From Smittium mucronatum (Eukaryota > Kickxellomycota > Harpellomycetes > Harpellales > Legeriomycetaceae), in contig LSSL01007686.1 in NCBI GenBank assembly GCA_001953115.1, positions 1 through 20,897 of the forward strand: a stretch of 20,897 bases of DNA. Reading direction: 5' to 3'. Position 1 is the stretch's first letter; each line of letters opens with the position of its first letter. Positions 1 through 10,679 of this stretch are shown in pieces. A program made the position numbers and the translations under genes. A model generated the notes under the pieces. It was not told the DNA's origin and searched no databases. It saw only the letters and a list, made by a program, of their open reading frames with translations.

Positions 1-24
1 TTTTTTTTTTTTGTATCACGGAAT

Positions 25-30
25 TTTATT
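25..30 (-). promoter_or_regulatory. Candidate polyadenylation signal AATAAA
   Basis: TTTATT on the plus strand reads AATAAA on the minus strand. It lies 12 nt upstream of the A12 tract at 12-1, inside the usual 10-30 nt interval between signal and cleavage site. The hexamer alone is common in such AT-rich DNA; the spacing to the A-tract and the adjoining GC-rich block are what give it weight. Confidence 0.45.
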
Positions 31-60
31 GTAAGATAACGTCATTAAAAACTATACTAA

Positions 61-212
61 AAAAATTTGAAAAAAAGAAAAAGACGTATAGAAAAGACTA
101 TTATCCTAACTACAATAAACTCCTCTGCCGGACTACCGGCTGCGTACCTACGGGAAAAGGGTTCAATCTACCAACCGAAAGACCCCCCCTGGCATTGCTT
201 CAAGTAGGCTGG
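61..212 (+). other. Open plus-strand segment of 50 codons, no ATG
   Basis: The frame runs from just after a TAA (58-60) to TAG at 211-213 without a Met. The first third is A-rich and encodes a Lys/Arg string (KKRKRR). The GC-rich part (115-210) encodes a mixed peptide with Gly, Pro, Ala, Trp and Cys (for example GLPAAYL and PPWHCF), which looks more protein-like than the desert. It lies on the opposite strand to the polyadenylation evidence, so at most one reading is likely to be functional. It could be a terminal exon, or chance openness in a GC-rich stretch. Confidence 0.12.
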
Positions 213-423
213 ATGACTGAGGTTACGTGTAGTCAAGAATTAAGCTCTTTGTCAATGAACAACAGTTCATCGAATCTACTGAGAACTAGTCAGAGCCTAC
301 TTCTAACAGGATTAATAAAATTAGGCTCTCCCAAACGTGAGTTTGAACGAAATGGCTTTCCTACAAATAGCTGTTAGACGCTGAGATCCGTCTGACTGTC
401 GAACGCTGGACTTGTGCACTAGA

Positions 424-540
424 CTATGTCTCAGCTGTGCTAAACAATCGGCTTCTCTTGTTTCTAGATGTTCCTTCTCTGGAATCGCTATCTTCACTAC
501 TCTCAGCAAAGAATAGAATAACGCTGTCTGAACTTTTAGT
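424..540 (-). other. Open minus-strand segment ending in TAG, possible end of a coding region
   Basis: This minus-strand frame is open for 38 codons and ends at TAG (plus 424-426). A TAA lies directly upstream in frame (541-543), so any protein would have to enter by splicing or be a 5'-truncated copy. The peptide is hydrophilic, rich in Ser, Glu, Asp and Arg, with an acidic SSEDSDS motif followed by a basic NKRSR motif, as in disordered protein tails. It would leave a 3' untranslated region of about 400 nt before the AATAAA. No domain is recognised. The competing frame over 321-509 starts at TTG, not ATG. Confidence 0.2.
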
Positions 541-568
541 TTAGTGACTTCGAAAAATAAATTATTAA

Positions 569-579
569 CCCCCCCCCCC
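569..579. repeat. Homopolymer C11 tract
   Basis: Eleven consecutive C lie at the right border of the GC-rich block, where the sequence turns AT-rich. With local C frequency near 0.1, such a run is not expected by chance. It is one of four C/G homopolymers of 11 nt or more in the window. The minus-strand G-run can in principle form G-quadruplex-type structures. Confidence 0.9.
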
Positions 580-3440
580 TAACCACGGCAATTTCTTCCA
601 CTCTTAGGGGAAGGAAAGTAAATTTGAGAATTTTTACGCCCATTATTCTTTACTAATAAACTAAATATAAGGAAAATCCTAAAAAAAACATAAATTTCAG
701 CACATTGAGTTTTTAAAAATATAAGTATTTCCCAAAAATTGTAGAATATGATTGTATTTTTTTGCTGATAAAATAAATTAATATCCGACTTCTAATAAAT
801 GAGCTAATTTTTTTATCATAGAATTTTATTCTCAGATGATAAATTAATCAATAAATTGATTTTAGTTATAGTTTTAGAAACTTAATTTAACTACTAGTGG
901 GTAAACATGATTTTTTTTATCTCAAAAAATTGGGTATTTGGGAAAAAAGACTACGTAATAAATTTATATATTTTTTGGAAAAAAAAAATAAGAGAGAAGT
1001 TCATTGTAAAACAAATTGAAATTAAAAAATAATTTTCTGCTGAAAAAACCGAAAATGAGTAGATAATTTTTTTTATAGTATTATGATTAATAAATATCTT
1101 CTAAATTTTTTTTTGATTTTTTAAAGTAATGGATAAATAATATCTATTATACTTTTTATGAAATGATGCCAACGTCATATTTGATGGTGCTTTAAATTTT
1201 TTATAAAAGTTTTTAATGATGTAAAAGATGTCCTATTTTTATGCGTGAAATTATATACGGTCTTTATTTTCATTAGTGGAAAAATGAAAGTACCAGTTAT
1301 AATAGATTATACTCAAAAATGTTCTAAATTATTAATAATTTCGGAGATTAAAAATTGACCCACTTTCATAAACGTCCAAATTTGCTGAATTTTTTTTAAA
1401 TAGTAAGCATATATGATTTTATAAATAAATTTGAAGAATCCTATTTCAAATTCATTTCATAAAAGATATCAAATTTTTTTATAAATGGAGATTATCATAA
1501 ATATAATCTCTAAACATAGATAAAATTATGTGGTTTATACAGAAAGAACAATAAAATATTTTTAAAAAATTAAATATATTTATCGAAACTATTTAGAAAA
1601 TAGCTTATTTTTTTTTTGATTTATTATTATGAATATAGACATATTTTTACTTAAAAAGGTCGATATTTTTGTAAGGCAAAACTTATTAAAAGAAAACTAA
1701 AAATGACTGCCAAAGATTCTATAAAGGATTTATTCTTTTCAAAAACTATTCGTAATTTTTTTTTAACACGTTACAAACACCCCCGTTTCATTCCTTTTTT
1801 CTGATAACTCTTCTTCATTATGAGCTCAATAAACTGTATAATTTTATAAACTACAGTTCCTACTGCAGGCTAAAATAATCATGTGTTTTCGACATAACAT
1901 CGATTCAGTAAACATTAAAGCACTCGGTGTCTTTAATTGTGTATTTTATCTTGCAAAAATTTTCTCATCGATAGCTTTTTATGTCAAAAAAATGTTGCAG
2001 TATGTAAATTTTCCGAGCCTTCATATTATATTTTTTCAGATTGAACATCTTCCTATAACGATTCTATATAACAGTATAATAATATAATAATAAGTTAATT
2101 TTATTTAAGACAATACGATAAAGCATCCTCATGTTCAATTTTAAAATCCGTTGGAAAAATTGATGGATCATAGGTCTTTTATTTATCGTACGATAAGATT
2201 AAGTTTTTTTATAGCATAATCAATAGCAATACAGACATTTAAAACCCAACATTTTTATACAATTTGAATTATTTCTCTTTCTTAAGTTCTAAGAAATAAA
2301 TCTGTTAGCTGAAACCATCATAAAATTAAAAAATAACAACTTTTTATGATTTTCAAATTGAAAGTTGAAATTATAAATTTTTTACAAAATGAAACCCAAA
2401 AGATTTTCGGATTTAAATACAAGTTATTTTTGAGTATTTTTCTTAGATCTTTCATAAATAAAAATTAATAATATTCCCTATTCACTCATATCTTTTATTA
2501 ATGTTTTATTATCTTTTTTAAACTATTCTATAAATAACCCAATCTTAATCCAATGTTTATATATATTATTCAGATTTATTAAAAAAACCCCTAAATTTAT
2601 AATATTAAAATTTCCACTTATTTATTCTTTTGTGGTTTATTTGATCCGGATATTTTTATGCAAAAAAATAAAATTAAATACCCTATAATTTTTTTTATTT
2701 GAATTTCTGGCTATATATGAAAAATTTATGTAATTATGCGTAAAAAATACAGATAAGCCCATTAATATCAGTCCAAAAAATATATCCAAGGTTTCATACC
2801 GATAAATTGTTAGAATAAATTGATCAAAATTAATTTTTATATACTTTATCTTTTTATAATTTTATATCCAAAAAAAATGTATATGAATTTGTTTATTTTT
2901 AAACTCATTAAAGTTTTAAATATGAAAAACTTCAAAAAATCTATTTAGATAGATTAATATATTTAAAAATTATTTTACAATTTTAAATTAAATTTAAAAA
3001 TACTTCGATTAATATAATTAACCATTAGCTTTTTAGATACAATTTTCTACTTATTTAAAAAAATTATCATAAATACGCCCCAAAATTTTTAAATTATTGT
3101 AAATTTTCTGTATTTATTGGGATATTTGACATACAGCTTGAAATTTTTATATTATCTGTAGCGTAATTTTTTTAGCCAATAAATTCAATTATATTTCGAT
3201 CTTTTTTAATTAATTTTTAAAATAGAAATTTCATTTAAAAATGCATAAATAACTCCATCTTATTAATATCCTTAAAATTTTTTTTATTCTTTTATTGATA
3301 TTATTGAAATAATAAATTTTAATATCAATATTTATCATTAATAATGTATCAGAATTAAAAACTGGTTAAAAATTTACGATATGTAATGAGGGTATATTTA
3401 TCGAATCACAAGAATGAAAAGTATGTAAAATAAGAAAAAA
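580..3440. other. AT-rich non-coding stretch
   Basis: About 80% or more A+T (as low as 7% G+C near 2941-3000), dominated by A/T homopolymers. The longest ATG-started frame (1881-2087, plus, 68 codons) encodes a Phe/Ile/Leu-rich peptide with no recognisable motif and is within chance length, although it has slightly raised G+C. Short inverted repeats are present (arms 1488-1495 and 1503-1510; arms 3293-3303 and 3320-3330), at the level expected in such DNA. I see no gene or RNA. Confidence 0.7.
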
Positions 3441-3850
3441 AAGCATTCAAAATATCTACTTTGGCTGCAGAAGGATTAAGAAGCGTTGGAATTATTTTTG
3501 TCAGTTTATTTTAAAAAAATCAATAATTGAATCTGTGACATCCAATAGAGTTACTACTGAGGTTATATATGATTTTTTATCCCCAATATAGACCAAATTT
3601 TTAAATATATAAATGCTGTATTACCCAGCCATTTGGATCGTTTTTAAACCAAAAATCGATTCGGCTGTCTAATAACATACTCAGCTGAAGAAATATTTAA
3701 TATGGGAAAAAAGATCTGACTGAAAAAAATATCAATGACTTAAAAAACACGAGTAAAAGACGAACTTGGGCTGGAATCAAGACATAATGGTTTGACCATA
3801 GAAACCGGAGGAAAAGTGATTTTTTATAATAGTTAAAAGATCATGATATC
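3441..3850. other. GC-raised patch, possible decayed coding relic
   Basis: G+C is about 30-33% over 3661-3840 against about 20% around it. A plus-strand frame from 3701 is open for 28 codons to TAA (3785-3787), then for 13 more to TAA (3827-3829). Read through the single stop, it gives a Lys/Arg/Asn/Thr-rich peptide with fragments KRRTWAGIKT and WFDHRNRRKSD, unlike the Ile/Phe/Asn-rich translation of the desert. The minus strand is also open over much of the same stretch, so direction is unsure. I cannot assign a family; an old transposon or pseudogene fragment is the likeliest explanation. Confidence 0.2.
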
Positions 3851-4358
3851 CCGGCTTGTATCAATTTTAAAATCTGATTTTTCAATTTATCCATTATAAT
3901 ACTTTTAATAAATAGAAATGGTAAGAACTAAAATTTATTACATGTAATAGGATTTTTAACGGGCATTAACTATGAAAATAAACTTCATTCATTATTTTTC
4001 CTTAAAATATTATATTTATAACGAAAATAGCATTTTACGTTGAATTTTTATTTAAGATATTAAATAATAAATTTCAAGGCTATTTTTAATATAAAAACGA
4101 TATATTAAGATTTTTAATCTGCCACACACATATATATACATAACAGTATTAAAATAAAGGTTTAATAATGTATTGTAAGAAGATTTCGGTAAAATCAATT
4201 GATTTAAAAATTCTATTACCCTCATCTTTTTTAATGTAAAAATTTAAGTTTACTAAAATATCCAAAAAAAAGCTAGGTATAATCTAAAAAAAACTCTGAA
4301 ATAAACGCCCCGTACATTAAAAAAATTCTTATCAAATAAAAATGTGTTTTTTTTAAAT

Positions 4359-4370
4359 CCCCCCCCCCCC
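4359..4370. repeat. Homopolymer C12 tract
   Basis: Twelve consecutive C follow a T8/A3 stretch and are followed by TCACC. The flanks do not match those of the other C/G runs, so it is not obviously part of a shared dispersed repeat. Confidence 0.9.
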
Positions 4371-4570
4371 TCACCATCCTAAAATAAATTTAGAGACTAA
4401 ATAAATTTTTTGCCTTGATATTTTTCACATAATATAATAAAATATGTTTTAATTTCTTTAAACTAGTTTTAAATATATTAAAAACTATAAAAGCTGATTT
4501 AATTAAATTATGGAATATGAAAAAATGAAAAAATAATATTCTCGGTTAAATTCTACTCCGCACCTCTAGA

Positions 4571-4846
4571 TTATAAATATCTCGAGGTAATTAGTTGAAA
4601 GAAGCCATTAAATTTCCTCTGATTTCTAGTATAAGTATTCCAGAAATATAGATACATAATGAAATCAGGCTGTTTCCGATCAAATTTATTATAATAAATG
4701 ACATATTTCAGCTGGGTTTTATTATTTTTAGATTTATCCTGCAAGGATATATTCAAATATCCACATAGAAGATTCATTATTATCAAAAATTGCATTTTTA
4801 TACTCGAAACTGATCTGCACAAAAATTGTTCGGTTGATAATCTCAT
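4571..4846 (-). CDS. Doubtful hypothetical ORF, 91 codons
   Basis: Opens with ATG at plus position 4846 and is the longest ATG-started frame here. Local G+C (about 28%, reaching 32-33% at both ends) is a little above background. The product is Asn/Lys/Tyr/Phe-rich, with one hydrophobic stretch near residues 18-35 that could span a membrane and a C-terminal half rich in aromatic and basic residues. No domain is recognised. Given the stop-codon frequency, about half an open run this long is expected by chance in the window, so it is probably not a gene. No splice or promoter context supports it. Confidence 0.1.
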   Translation of the reverse strand: MRLSTEQFLCRSVSSIKMQFLIIMNLLCGYLNISLQDKSKNNKTQLKYVIYYNKFDRKQPDFIMYLYFWNTYTRNQRKFNGFFQLITSRYL

Positions 4847-5096
4847 TTAGCTGCTTTTTTCATCTTTTACAGACAAGAACGGATGTTTTTTTAGACTCAT
4901 GTTTATTTTTTTTTCAAACTAAGTTATTTTTTATAAAATTTTCATTCGAATTTTAATATTAGATGGTCTCCATTAGAATTTATCTTATTGCATGGGGTCC
5001 AATTTTCTGATTTGGGTACATATTTGCAGATTTTTACTTGTAAATTTCCCAATTATATTTCGATTTAAATAATATTAGTGAGTTTTAGACAACTAC

Positions 5097-5119
5097 TTTT
5101 ATTTTTATTTTTATTTTTA
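5097..5119. repeat. (TTTTTA)n microsatellite
   Basis: One TTTTA unit followed by three TTTTTA units in direct succession. A simple-sequence repeat, likely from replication slippage. Confidence 0.8.
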
Positions 5120-5950
5120 CCTTTAAATCTTTTGATAATGTTATGAATTTTGAACACAATTTTTTTTATATTTTCCACTACTGGTCATCAGGTGAAAATA
5201 TTGGCATTTTTTAAAGACTCTGAATTTCAACTAACCAAACATTTAAAGTTAGAAAATTGAGACCTACATTCACAAGGGTTTCATTCAACTTTAAAAAATC
5301 ATATATATTTCTATTTAGGAAAATATTTGATCCTTCTAAGCTGAATTTCCCAAATCTACATAAATTATGACGACTATTAACATTTCAGCTTGAAATAGTT
5401 TTCTATTTATTTTCATTGTTTGTTTTTTCGCCCCCATTAGCAGCCAATATACAACAGAGCCAAATTTATGAATTAATATACGAAGTTTTAAGGTATGAAG
5501 GACACATAAAGTAGGGAAAAAATAGTACATTAAGCATTTAATATCTTTATTTTTTTCTTTTTGACAGTCCCAGAAAAAATTAATTTGGTATTAATAATAG
5601 TGACTTTAAAGAAGGAATATTTCAAATTTAAATTTGGAAAATTGTTCTGGTTTTTGATCATTAAGATTAATGATAACAATTTAACGAAAAAGTTATTTTA
5701 CAGAAAAATTATTTATTTTTAATTCTCATAAGTTTTTATTCAAAAATTTTCATATTCATTATATTATGTAAGATTTATTGTAGGATTTCAGATCTTAAAA
5801 AATTCACAATGTACCCCAAATATCTATATTATTTGGTATTTGATATTTTCTTCTTCTTTTAATGTCATTTTGCATGGTTGAGAACTGGGACACTCATTAA
5901 ATTGTACTTTTATTAATTTAAATTCATTTTGAGATTGTTGAACCGATTAA

Positions 5951-5976
5951 TGTTTTTGTTTAATTTCAGGTGAGCC
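5951..5976 (+). promoter_or_regulatory. Abutting 3' and 5' splice-site motifs (possible recursive splice site)
   Basis: A T-rich tract ends in TTTCAG and is directly followed by GTGAGC, giving a complete acceptor consensus fused to a donor consensus with a zero-length exon (junction between 5969 and 5970). A branch-point-like GATTAA lies about 20 nt upstream. This is the layout of ratchet points that remove long introns stepwise, best described in Drosophila. It would make sense only if a plus-strand gene spans this position; the coding-like segments at the far right are on the plus strand. The core octamer CAGGTGAG is expected about 0.04 times by chance at this composition. Confidence 0.25.
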
Positions 5977-7623
5977 TCAATATCTATTTGATTAATAGCA
6001 CCACTTATCGGCTAAAAAAAATCCTGTTATTCTAAAAGTGAACCCGTTGAATAACTTATCTTTGGCATTAAAGAAAATATCGTTAATATAGAAATAAAAA
6101 CGTATTTTAGAGACTGAACTGCAATTTATTAGTCAAAAAATGTATTTTTTATGTTCCAAAAAATCATTTTGAATACTAAAAGCTATTATAGGGGATCTGT
6201 TCAAGTCGCATATAGCATCGAGAAACTTCCCAGAAATGCCTATGTCCTTCTGTTTATATATAGATGGATTATAGGGCTGTAAAAATATTTTAAAAAGTGA
6301 AATAAAATTGATAATGAATTATTGAATTTATAAAAATACATTGAAATTTTTTGGGAAACAGTTTGAATTTGTTATAATGATACAGAAATTGATATAAGCC
6401 TTTCATTTTAATCTGATTCATATATAAACTTCATTTATTGGAAAATATTGATTTCTGCCTCAAATTTTTTTTAAAGAGCTGTGTCAATGTACAAATAACT
6501 TTTCAGATATTTCTAAAAACTATATTTTTTGGATAATTCTTTAACCATTAAGAATTTTAATAAAATTTAATGTTATGCAAAAATTACCATACAATTTATA
6601 ATTGAATGGAAAGAATGAAAGAAAAAACAAATTGCAAATCTTTAGAGAAATATTAGGCAAAAAATTATTTCATAGATTGCAAAATTCATATTTAATATGA
6701 AAAAAAAAATACATAATTTGAAAAGAAGTATATTTTTTGCAATAATTTGGTTTCTAAACTTTAAGGCCCATATTAAAATTGAATGGAAGTTAAATCAAAT
6801 TATAAAATTAAAATAAATATTTTTAAAACCTATTACACAGCATAAAGTAAAATCAAAGTTAAATTTAAATCAAAAAAAAAAACTATATATTTAAAATTGG
6901 TTAGAATTTGAAAAAAAAAAATCTATAAAGAATGAAAATATTATCTTCAAAAAAAATTTTATATATATCATGTTGGATTTTAAGCCTCTATCTTGTTATA
7001 TTTAAATGATAATGATAATATTTCTTAAATTTTAATTTAAATTGATATGAAACATTTTTGTTATATATATATATGTCGTAGCGGAGATTAGTAAAGCACT
7101 AAAACAAAGAAGTTATCTCATCAAAGAACTATCTTTATAATCAAAGAGGTGATTAAACTAGTTTTATTACAAAGGGTTTTAACACTGATGTAAATTTTTA
7201 TAGGGAATCATATCTTCTCTTTGTGAATTTTGATGGTTAGCCAAATTTATTATATATTTTACATCTATATTTCATTCTCCTTTCTATTCAAAAATTTTAT
7301 TAACCTTTCTGTTCTTTTACTTTATCCTATTGCTACAAGAAAAATAGTACTGTTTATTATTATTATCATCAGGAAAGAAGAAATGAGCTATATAAAAAGC
7401 ACAATTTTCCTCCAAAATATGCAGGTACTGAGTTTTTACAGTATATAAATAAACATTATTATAAATCAGGCGAATTAATTTGTTTTTAAATCTCATAAGT
7501 GAAGGGAAAATTTTAAATTGAACCAAAGAAAAAAAACTAAAAAACCAAATATCAAAGTTATATGCGGAGTGTTGGGAATACTCCGACATATATATCTTGT
7601 ACTTTTATTTTTGATTAATATTT
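5977..7623. other. AT-rich non-coding stretch
   Basis: No gene seen. It holds a short (TA)n repeat (7062-7074) and two overlapping opposite-strand open frames, 7230-7448 (plus) and 7317-7589 (minus). These encode low-complexity Ile/Phe/Tyr peptides and are at chance length. The stretch 7075-7225 is a little less AT-rich, but I find no frame or RNA fold in it. Confidence 0.6.
7062..7074. repeat. (TA)n microsatellite
   Basis: Six and a half TA units. A short simple repeat of a kind common in such AT-rich DNA. Confidence 0.7.
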
Positions 7624-7642
7624 AGGCTTTTAAAAAAAGCCT
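7624..7642. repeat. 8-bp inverted repeat with 3-nt loop
   Basis: Arms AGGCTTTT (7624-7631) and AAAAGCCT (7635-7642) pair perfectly around AAA and are followed by a T-run. In a bacterium this would pass for an intrinsic terminator; in this eukaryotic setting no such role is claimed. It adjoins the 28-bp tandem duplication, so it may mark the edge of the same duplicated or slipped sequence. Confidence 0.5.
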
Positions 7643-7698
7643 TAATTTTTTTCGAAATATCAATTCTTAGTAATTTTTTTCGAAATACCAATCCTTAG
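7643..7698. repeat. 28-bp tandem duplication
   Basis: Two head-to-tail copies (7643-7670 and 7671-7698), each of the form TAAT6-CGAAATA-YCAATYCTTAG, differ at only two positions, both T in the first copy and C in the second. A third copy begins with TAAT at 7699 and decays at once. The high identity points to a recent local duplication. No coding or binding role is evident. Confidence 0.85.
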
Positions 7699-8136
7699 TA
7701 ATATTTTAAAAATAATAATTTTTCATCCTTTATTATTTATTATTTTTTCACTATATAAACTTCCGTTAACCATAATTTCTCTATATAAAAAAAAATATTT
7801 ACTTTTTTATACATATCTTCCAATAAAATATCACTGAATATCCAAATTTTTAAGATAATTAATGGAAATAAAATATGTATGATATCAAAGGTGGGCTCAT
7901 ATCAGAGAAGATCTTGTCTAAATGTAGTAATAAAATTTCTGAATTGAAACTTTTTTTATAAATTATTATGATTTTTATAAGAAATCTCCTTTAATTCAAA
8001 TTATTCTTTTAATAATCTTCATAAAAAGTAAATGAAAAACTCTTATCCGCGCAAATATAATCTATTATTAAAAATTGCCCATCATGTTAGCAAGTTTTGG
8101 TTGTATATATTAGGAAAATCTTTAATGTGGGAGTAT

Positions 8137-8149
8137 GGGGGGGGGGGGG
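8137..8149. repeat. Homopolymer G13 tract
   Basis: Thirteen consecutive G, the longest C/G run in the window and the only one with G on the plus strand. It is flanked by GGGAGTAT and TTCTAATC. A G-run of this length can fold into a G-quadruplex and is prone to length change. Confidence 0.9.
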
Positions 8150-9239
8150 TTCTAATCATAACTCTAATTATTTCAGCCGAAGTCCCTGCATTACTTTTTG
8201 TTGCAAAAAATTAAATTCTTAATTAGTATTTAATACTTCATGCCATTTAAGCACCTATGTATTAAATTCTATCTGAATCACTGGGATTATTTATTAAATT
8301 GCAAGAAGTGTATTTATATATTAGTAGAGAGTATTTGTTTATAAATGATTTTCAAAAGATTTTCTTTTTTAGATTATATATATTTTTTATCTTAAATCGA
8401 AAAAAAAACTTCTATTAGATATCAGATGAGCTAAAACGAACTATTTTTTTAATTTTTTTATAAGCTCATATAAGTTATTTTTATCAATGACTTATTAAAT
8501 TATATTTAGTGATTAGATATAATAATTATTTATAAGTATATCAAGAGAATAATAAATTATATAAAAAATATATCAATTTTGAAAATCATCCGCAAAGAAT
8601 TAGATACTTTAACTATAATAATACTTTATCCAGAATATTTAAATCGATCTATAAATTGAAGCTAAAGTATTTATACACATTTTATAATCACAATAAAATT
8701 GATTAATTGAACCTCTGAAAAACTTTTTTATTTTATAAATTTGAGTGAAATCTTATGATTTTTTGAAGAAGAAAAAAAATAATACGTGTTTGTATGTTTC
8801 GCTTTAGAAATGAATTATTTAATTTCAAGTTTTTTTTGATTAATTATTTCTATCTAACTTTATATTTACCACATTTAAAGGCCAATAGTTCTTTTTACTT
8901 CAACTTTTACTTGATAAATCTCCAGTAGTTTTAGTTAAAAAAAAACTCTATATTAACTGCTATTTTATCTAATATTTCTATCTATGTAACTTTTTCTCTA
9001 TTTGTAAATCACTGTCTATTTTAATACACCTTACAAAATTATTTACTATTTTTTATACAGGCTAAAGCTGGCGAAATGAAAAGGCTAAATTTTTGGGGAA
9101 AAAAAATACTATTAGCGACTTAAATGGAAATTTATATATTAAAGCCATGAATAATGTTTATTCATATTGTAATTTTTTTAATTGGCTAATTATTAATGTT
9201 AAATCCATATTTTTATGTTGTAAAATAGTTTAAAATACT

Positions 9240-9262
9240 ATTTTATTTTATTTTATTTTATT
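9240..9262. repeat. (TTTTA)n microsatellite
   Basis: Four perfect TTTTA units with partial flanking units, uninterrupted. A simple repeat. Confidence 0.85.
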
Positions 9263-9463
9263 CTAATTTTTATATTAAAATCCTTTTTTTTTCCTTGATT
9301 TAATTTTAAAAAAAAAAATTTAAATCTTAATCGAGATATTTTTTAAAAAACCAAAGACGAGGTAACAGAATTTTATAGACTTTCGAAATTGGGAAAGAGT
9401 ATATTAATAAAACTCTTGGGTTTTGAATTAATTTTTTATTTGAACTTCGAAAAGTATTATTTG

Positions 9464-9479
9464 TATATATATATATATA
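9464..9479. repeat. (TA)8 microsatellite
   Basis: Eight uninterrupted TA units, the longest TA dinucleotide repeat noticed in the window. Confidence 0.85.
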
Positions 9480-10657
9480 ATTTAAAATGATCAAAAATCA
9501 TTTTATTCTGAGCTACATCTTCTAATAATGATTTGAACACCAACTTAGTTAATTTTACAAAAAATTTGATAAAATTAGAATCTTTTTTTTTTCACAAAAA
9601 AATTTTCGTTTATACCATTCTAGTTGAATAAATTGTAAATTTTATTTCCCCTAAATCTTTATTTCTTCTATAGTTTTTTACCCTTAGGGGTTGATGATAA
9701 TTATAATAATAACAGATTAAAATGTGGTCATTTTTTAATATCTAATTCAATATTTCTATAAAAACAAGTTTTTTAGATGATTTATATTTTATTTTTTATC
9801 TTATAGAAAAAATATTAAGTGCAAATACAGGAATTATGTAATTTTTTAAAAATATTAAAAATTATATGAAGTTATTGGATAATTTTCCAAGTTATTTTAT
9901 AAAATTATAAATTTTTTCTTATCGAAATTATTCAAATATAAATTGATAGTTTTTTTTGTTAAATTAATGGATTTTTTTTGGTTACGACATCTTATCCAAA
10001 AACTGCTTAAAATTTTTCACTTTTCAATAAATTTTAATATTGGCCTATTACTAAGACTTTTGATAATAAATCTTCAAATAAGCTCAATATTAAATATTAG
10101 CCATTATGAAATTCGATAGGAAATTTATAATTGCATAAAATTTAAGAATTTTTTTCTTTTATTACAATATAAAAAATTTGATTAGCGAAATTTACGTTTT
10201 TTATAATTTATATTTTTTAAGTTTCAAAGTTTAAAAATTATCAATAAAAAAACTGTAAATAGTGTTGCTGTCTTACACGTTATTTTTACTATTGCAAACC
10301 CATAAAAATATATTACTTCCAGATTATCTATTTTTATACTCTTTTCTCTCTACTGTTTGGACAATATTGTTTGTATATTTTCCCCAAAATATAATATTTT
10401 GGTATATTTTTGCATTTTCTTAATGTGTGATTGTATTAATGCTCACTATAACCCAAAGGTAAAAAAAAGCACAGAATTTACCATAAATTTTTTTTACTGT
10501 GAATCGAGAAGATTGAAAGCTAGAACATGTAAATATAGAGTTTAAAATGATACTCCCACAAATAAATATCAAAAAAATTTCTGTAAAAAACGAATTTCAA
10601 CTTTTTGGTCAAAGGTAAATTCATCGGTTACTTTTTACATTCCATTACACTTTTTTT

Positions 10658-10679
10658 AAGATTTTTTCAAGATTTTTTC
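10658..10679. repeat. 11-bp tandem duplication
   Basis: AAGATTTTTTC occurs twice in perfect tandem (10658-10668 and 10669-10679) and is followed by AA. A small slippage-type duplication. Confidence 0.7.

Larger units (their letters stand above)
1..540 (-). pseudogene. Putative retroposed 3' end of a polyadenylated transcript
   Basis: The block stands out by composition: G+C is about 45% over 121-540 (55% over 121-180) against about 20% in the desert to its right. Read on the minus strand it ends with AATAAA (plus positions 25-30), a 12-nt spacer, then an A12 tract that reaches the window edge. An A-tract encoded in the genome just after a polyadenylation signal is typical of LINE-mobilised mRNA copies, or of the tail of a non-LTR element. 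No ATG-started ORF covers it; the open stretches on the two strands are short and conflict (see 424-540 and 61-212). I do not recognise the source. Target-site duplications cannot be checked because the tail runs off the window. Alternatives are an ordinary terminal exon beside a genomic A-tract, part of an LTR, or a contig-end artefact. Confidence 0.4.
3851..5950. other. AT-rich non-coding stretch with poly-C and hexamer microsatellite
   Basis: It contains a C12 tract, a (TTTTTA)n microsatellite and the longest ATG-started frame of the window (minus strand 4571-4846), each listed separately. The remainder is A/T homopolymer-rich sequence without coding character. Around 5850-5900 G+C rises slightly but no open frame accompanies it. 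Confidence 0.6.

Noticed and set aside
148..172. GGTTCAATCTACC, resembling a tRNA B box, hinting at a SINE or tRNA
   Set aside because: It does not match the B-box consensus well, no A box or cloverleaf fits around it, and it lies on the strand opposite to the A-tail.
373..540. TGTTAG start in a GC-rich segment, considered as the edge of an LTR
   Set aside because: No matching second repeat, no terminal inverted TG...CA pair with target duplication, and no primer-binding site could be seen.
1881..2087. 68-codon plus frame with ATG
   Set aside because: Chance length, hydrophobic AT-driven composition, no recognisable domain and no flanking splice signals that fit its frame.
7230..7589. Two overlapping ATG frames, 72 codons plus and 90 codons minus
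   Set aside because: They overlap on opposite strands, encode low-complexity Ile/Phe/Tyr/Asn peptides and are at the length expected by chance at this stop-codon frequency.
7624..7650. Hairpin followed by T-run, resembling a bacterial intrinsic terminator
   Set aside because: The window has no bacterial gene organisation and no gene ends upstream; T-runs are everywhere here.
8032..8214. 60-codon plus frame through the G13 tract
   Set aside because: The run of glycine codons comes from the homopolymer; no motif, splice or start context supports translation.
10357..10545. 62-codon plus frame
   Set aside because: It begins at TTG, not ATG, is of chance length and has no coding-like codon pattern.
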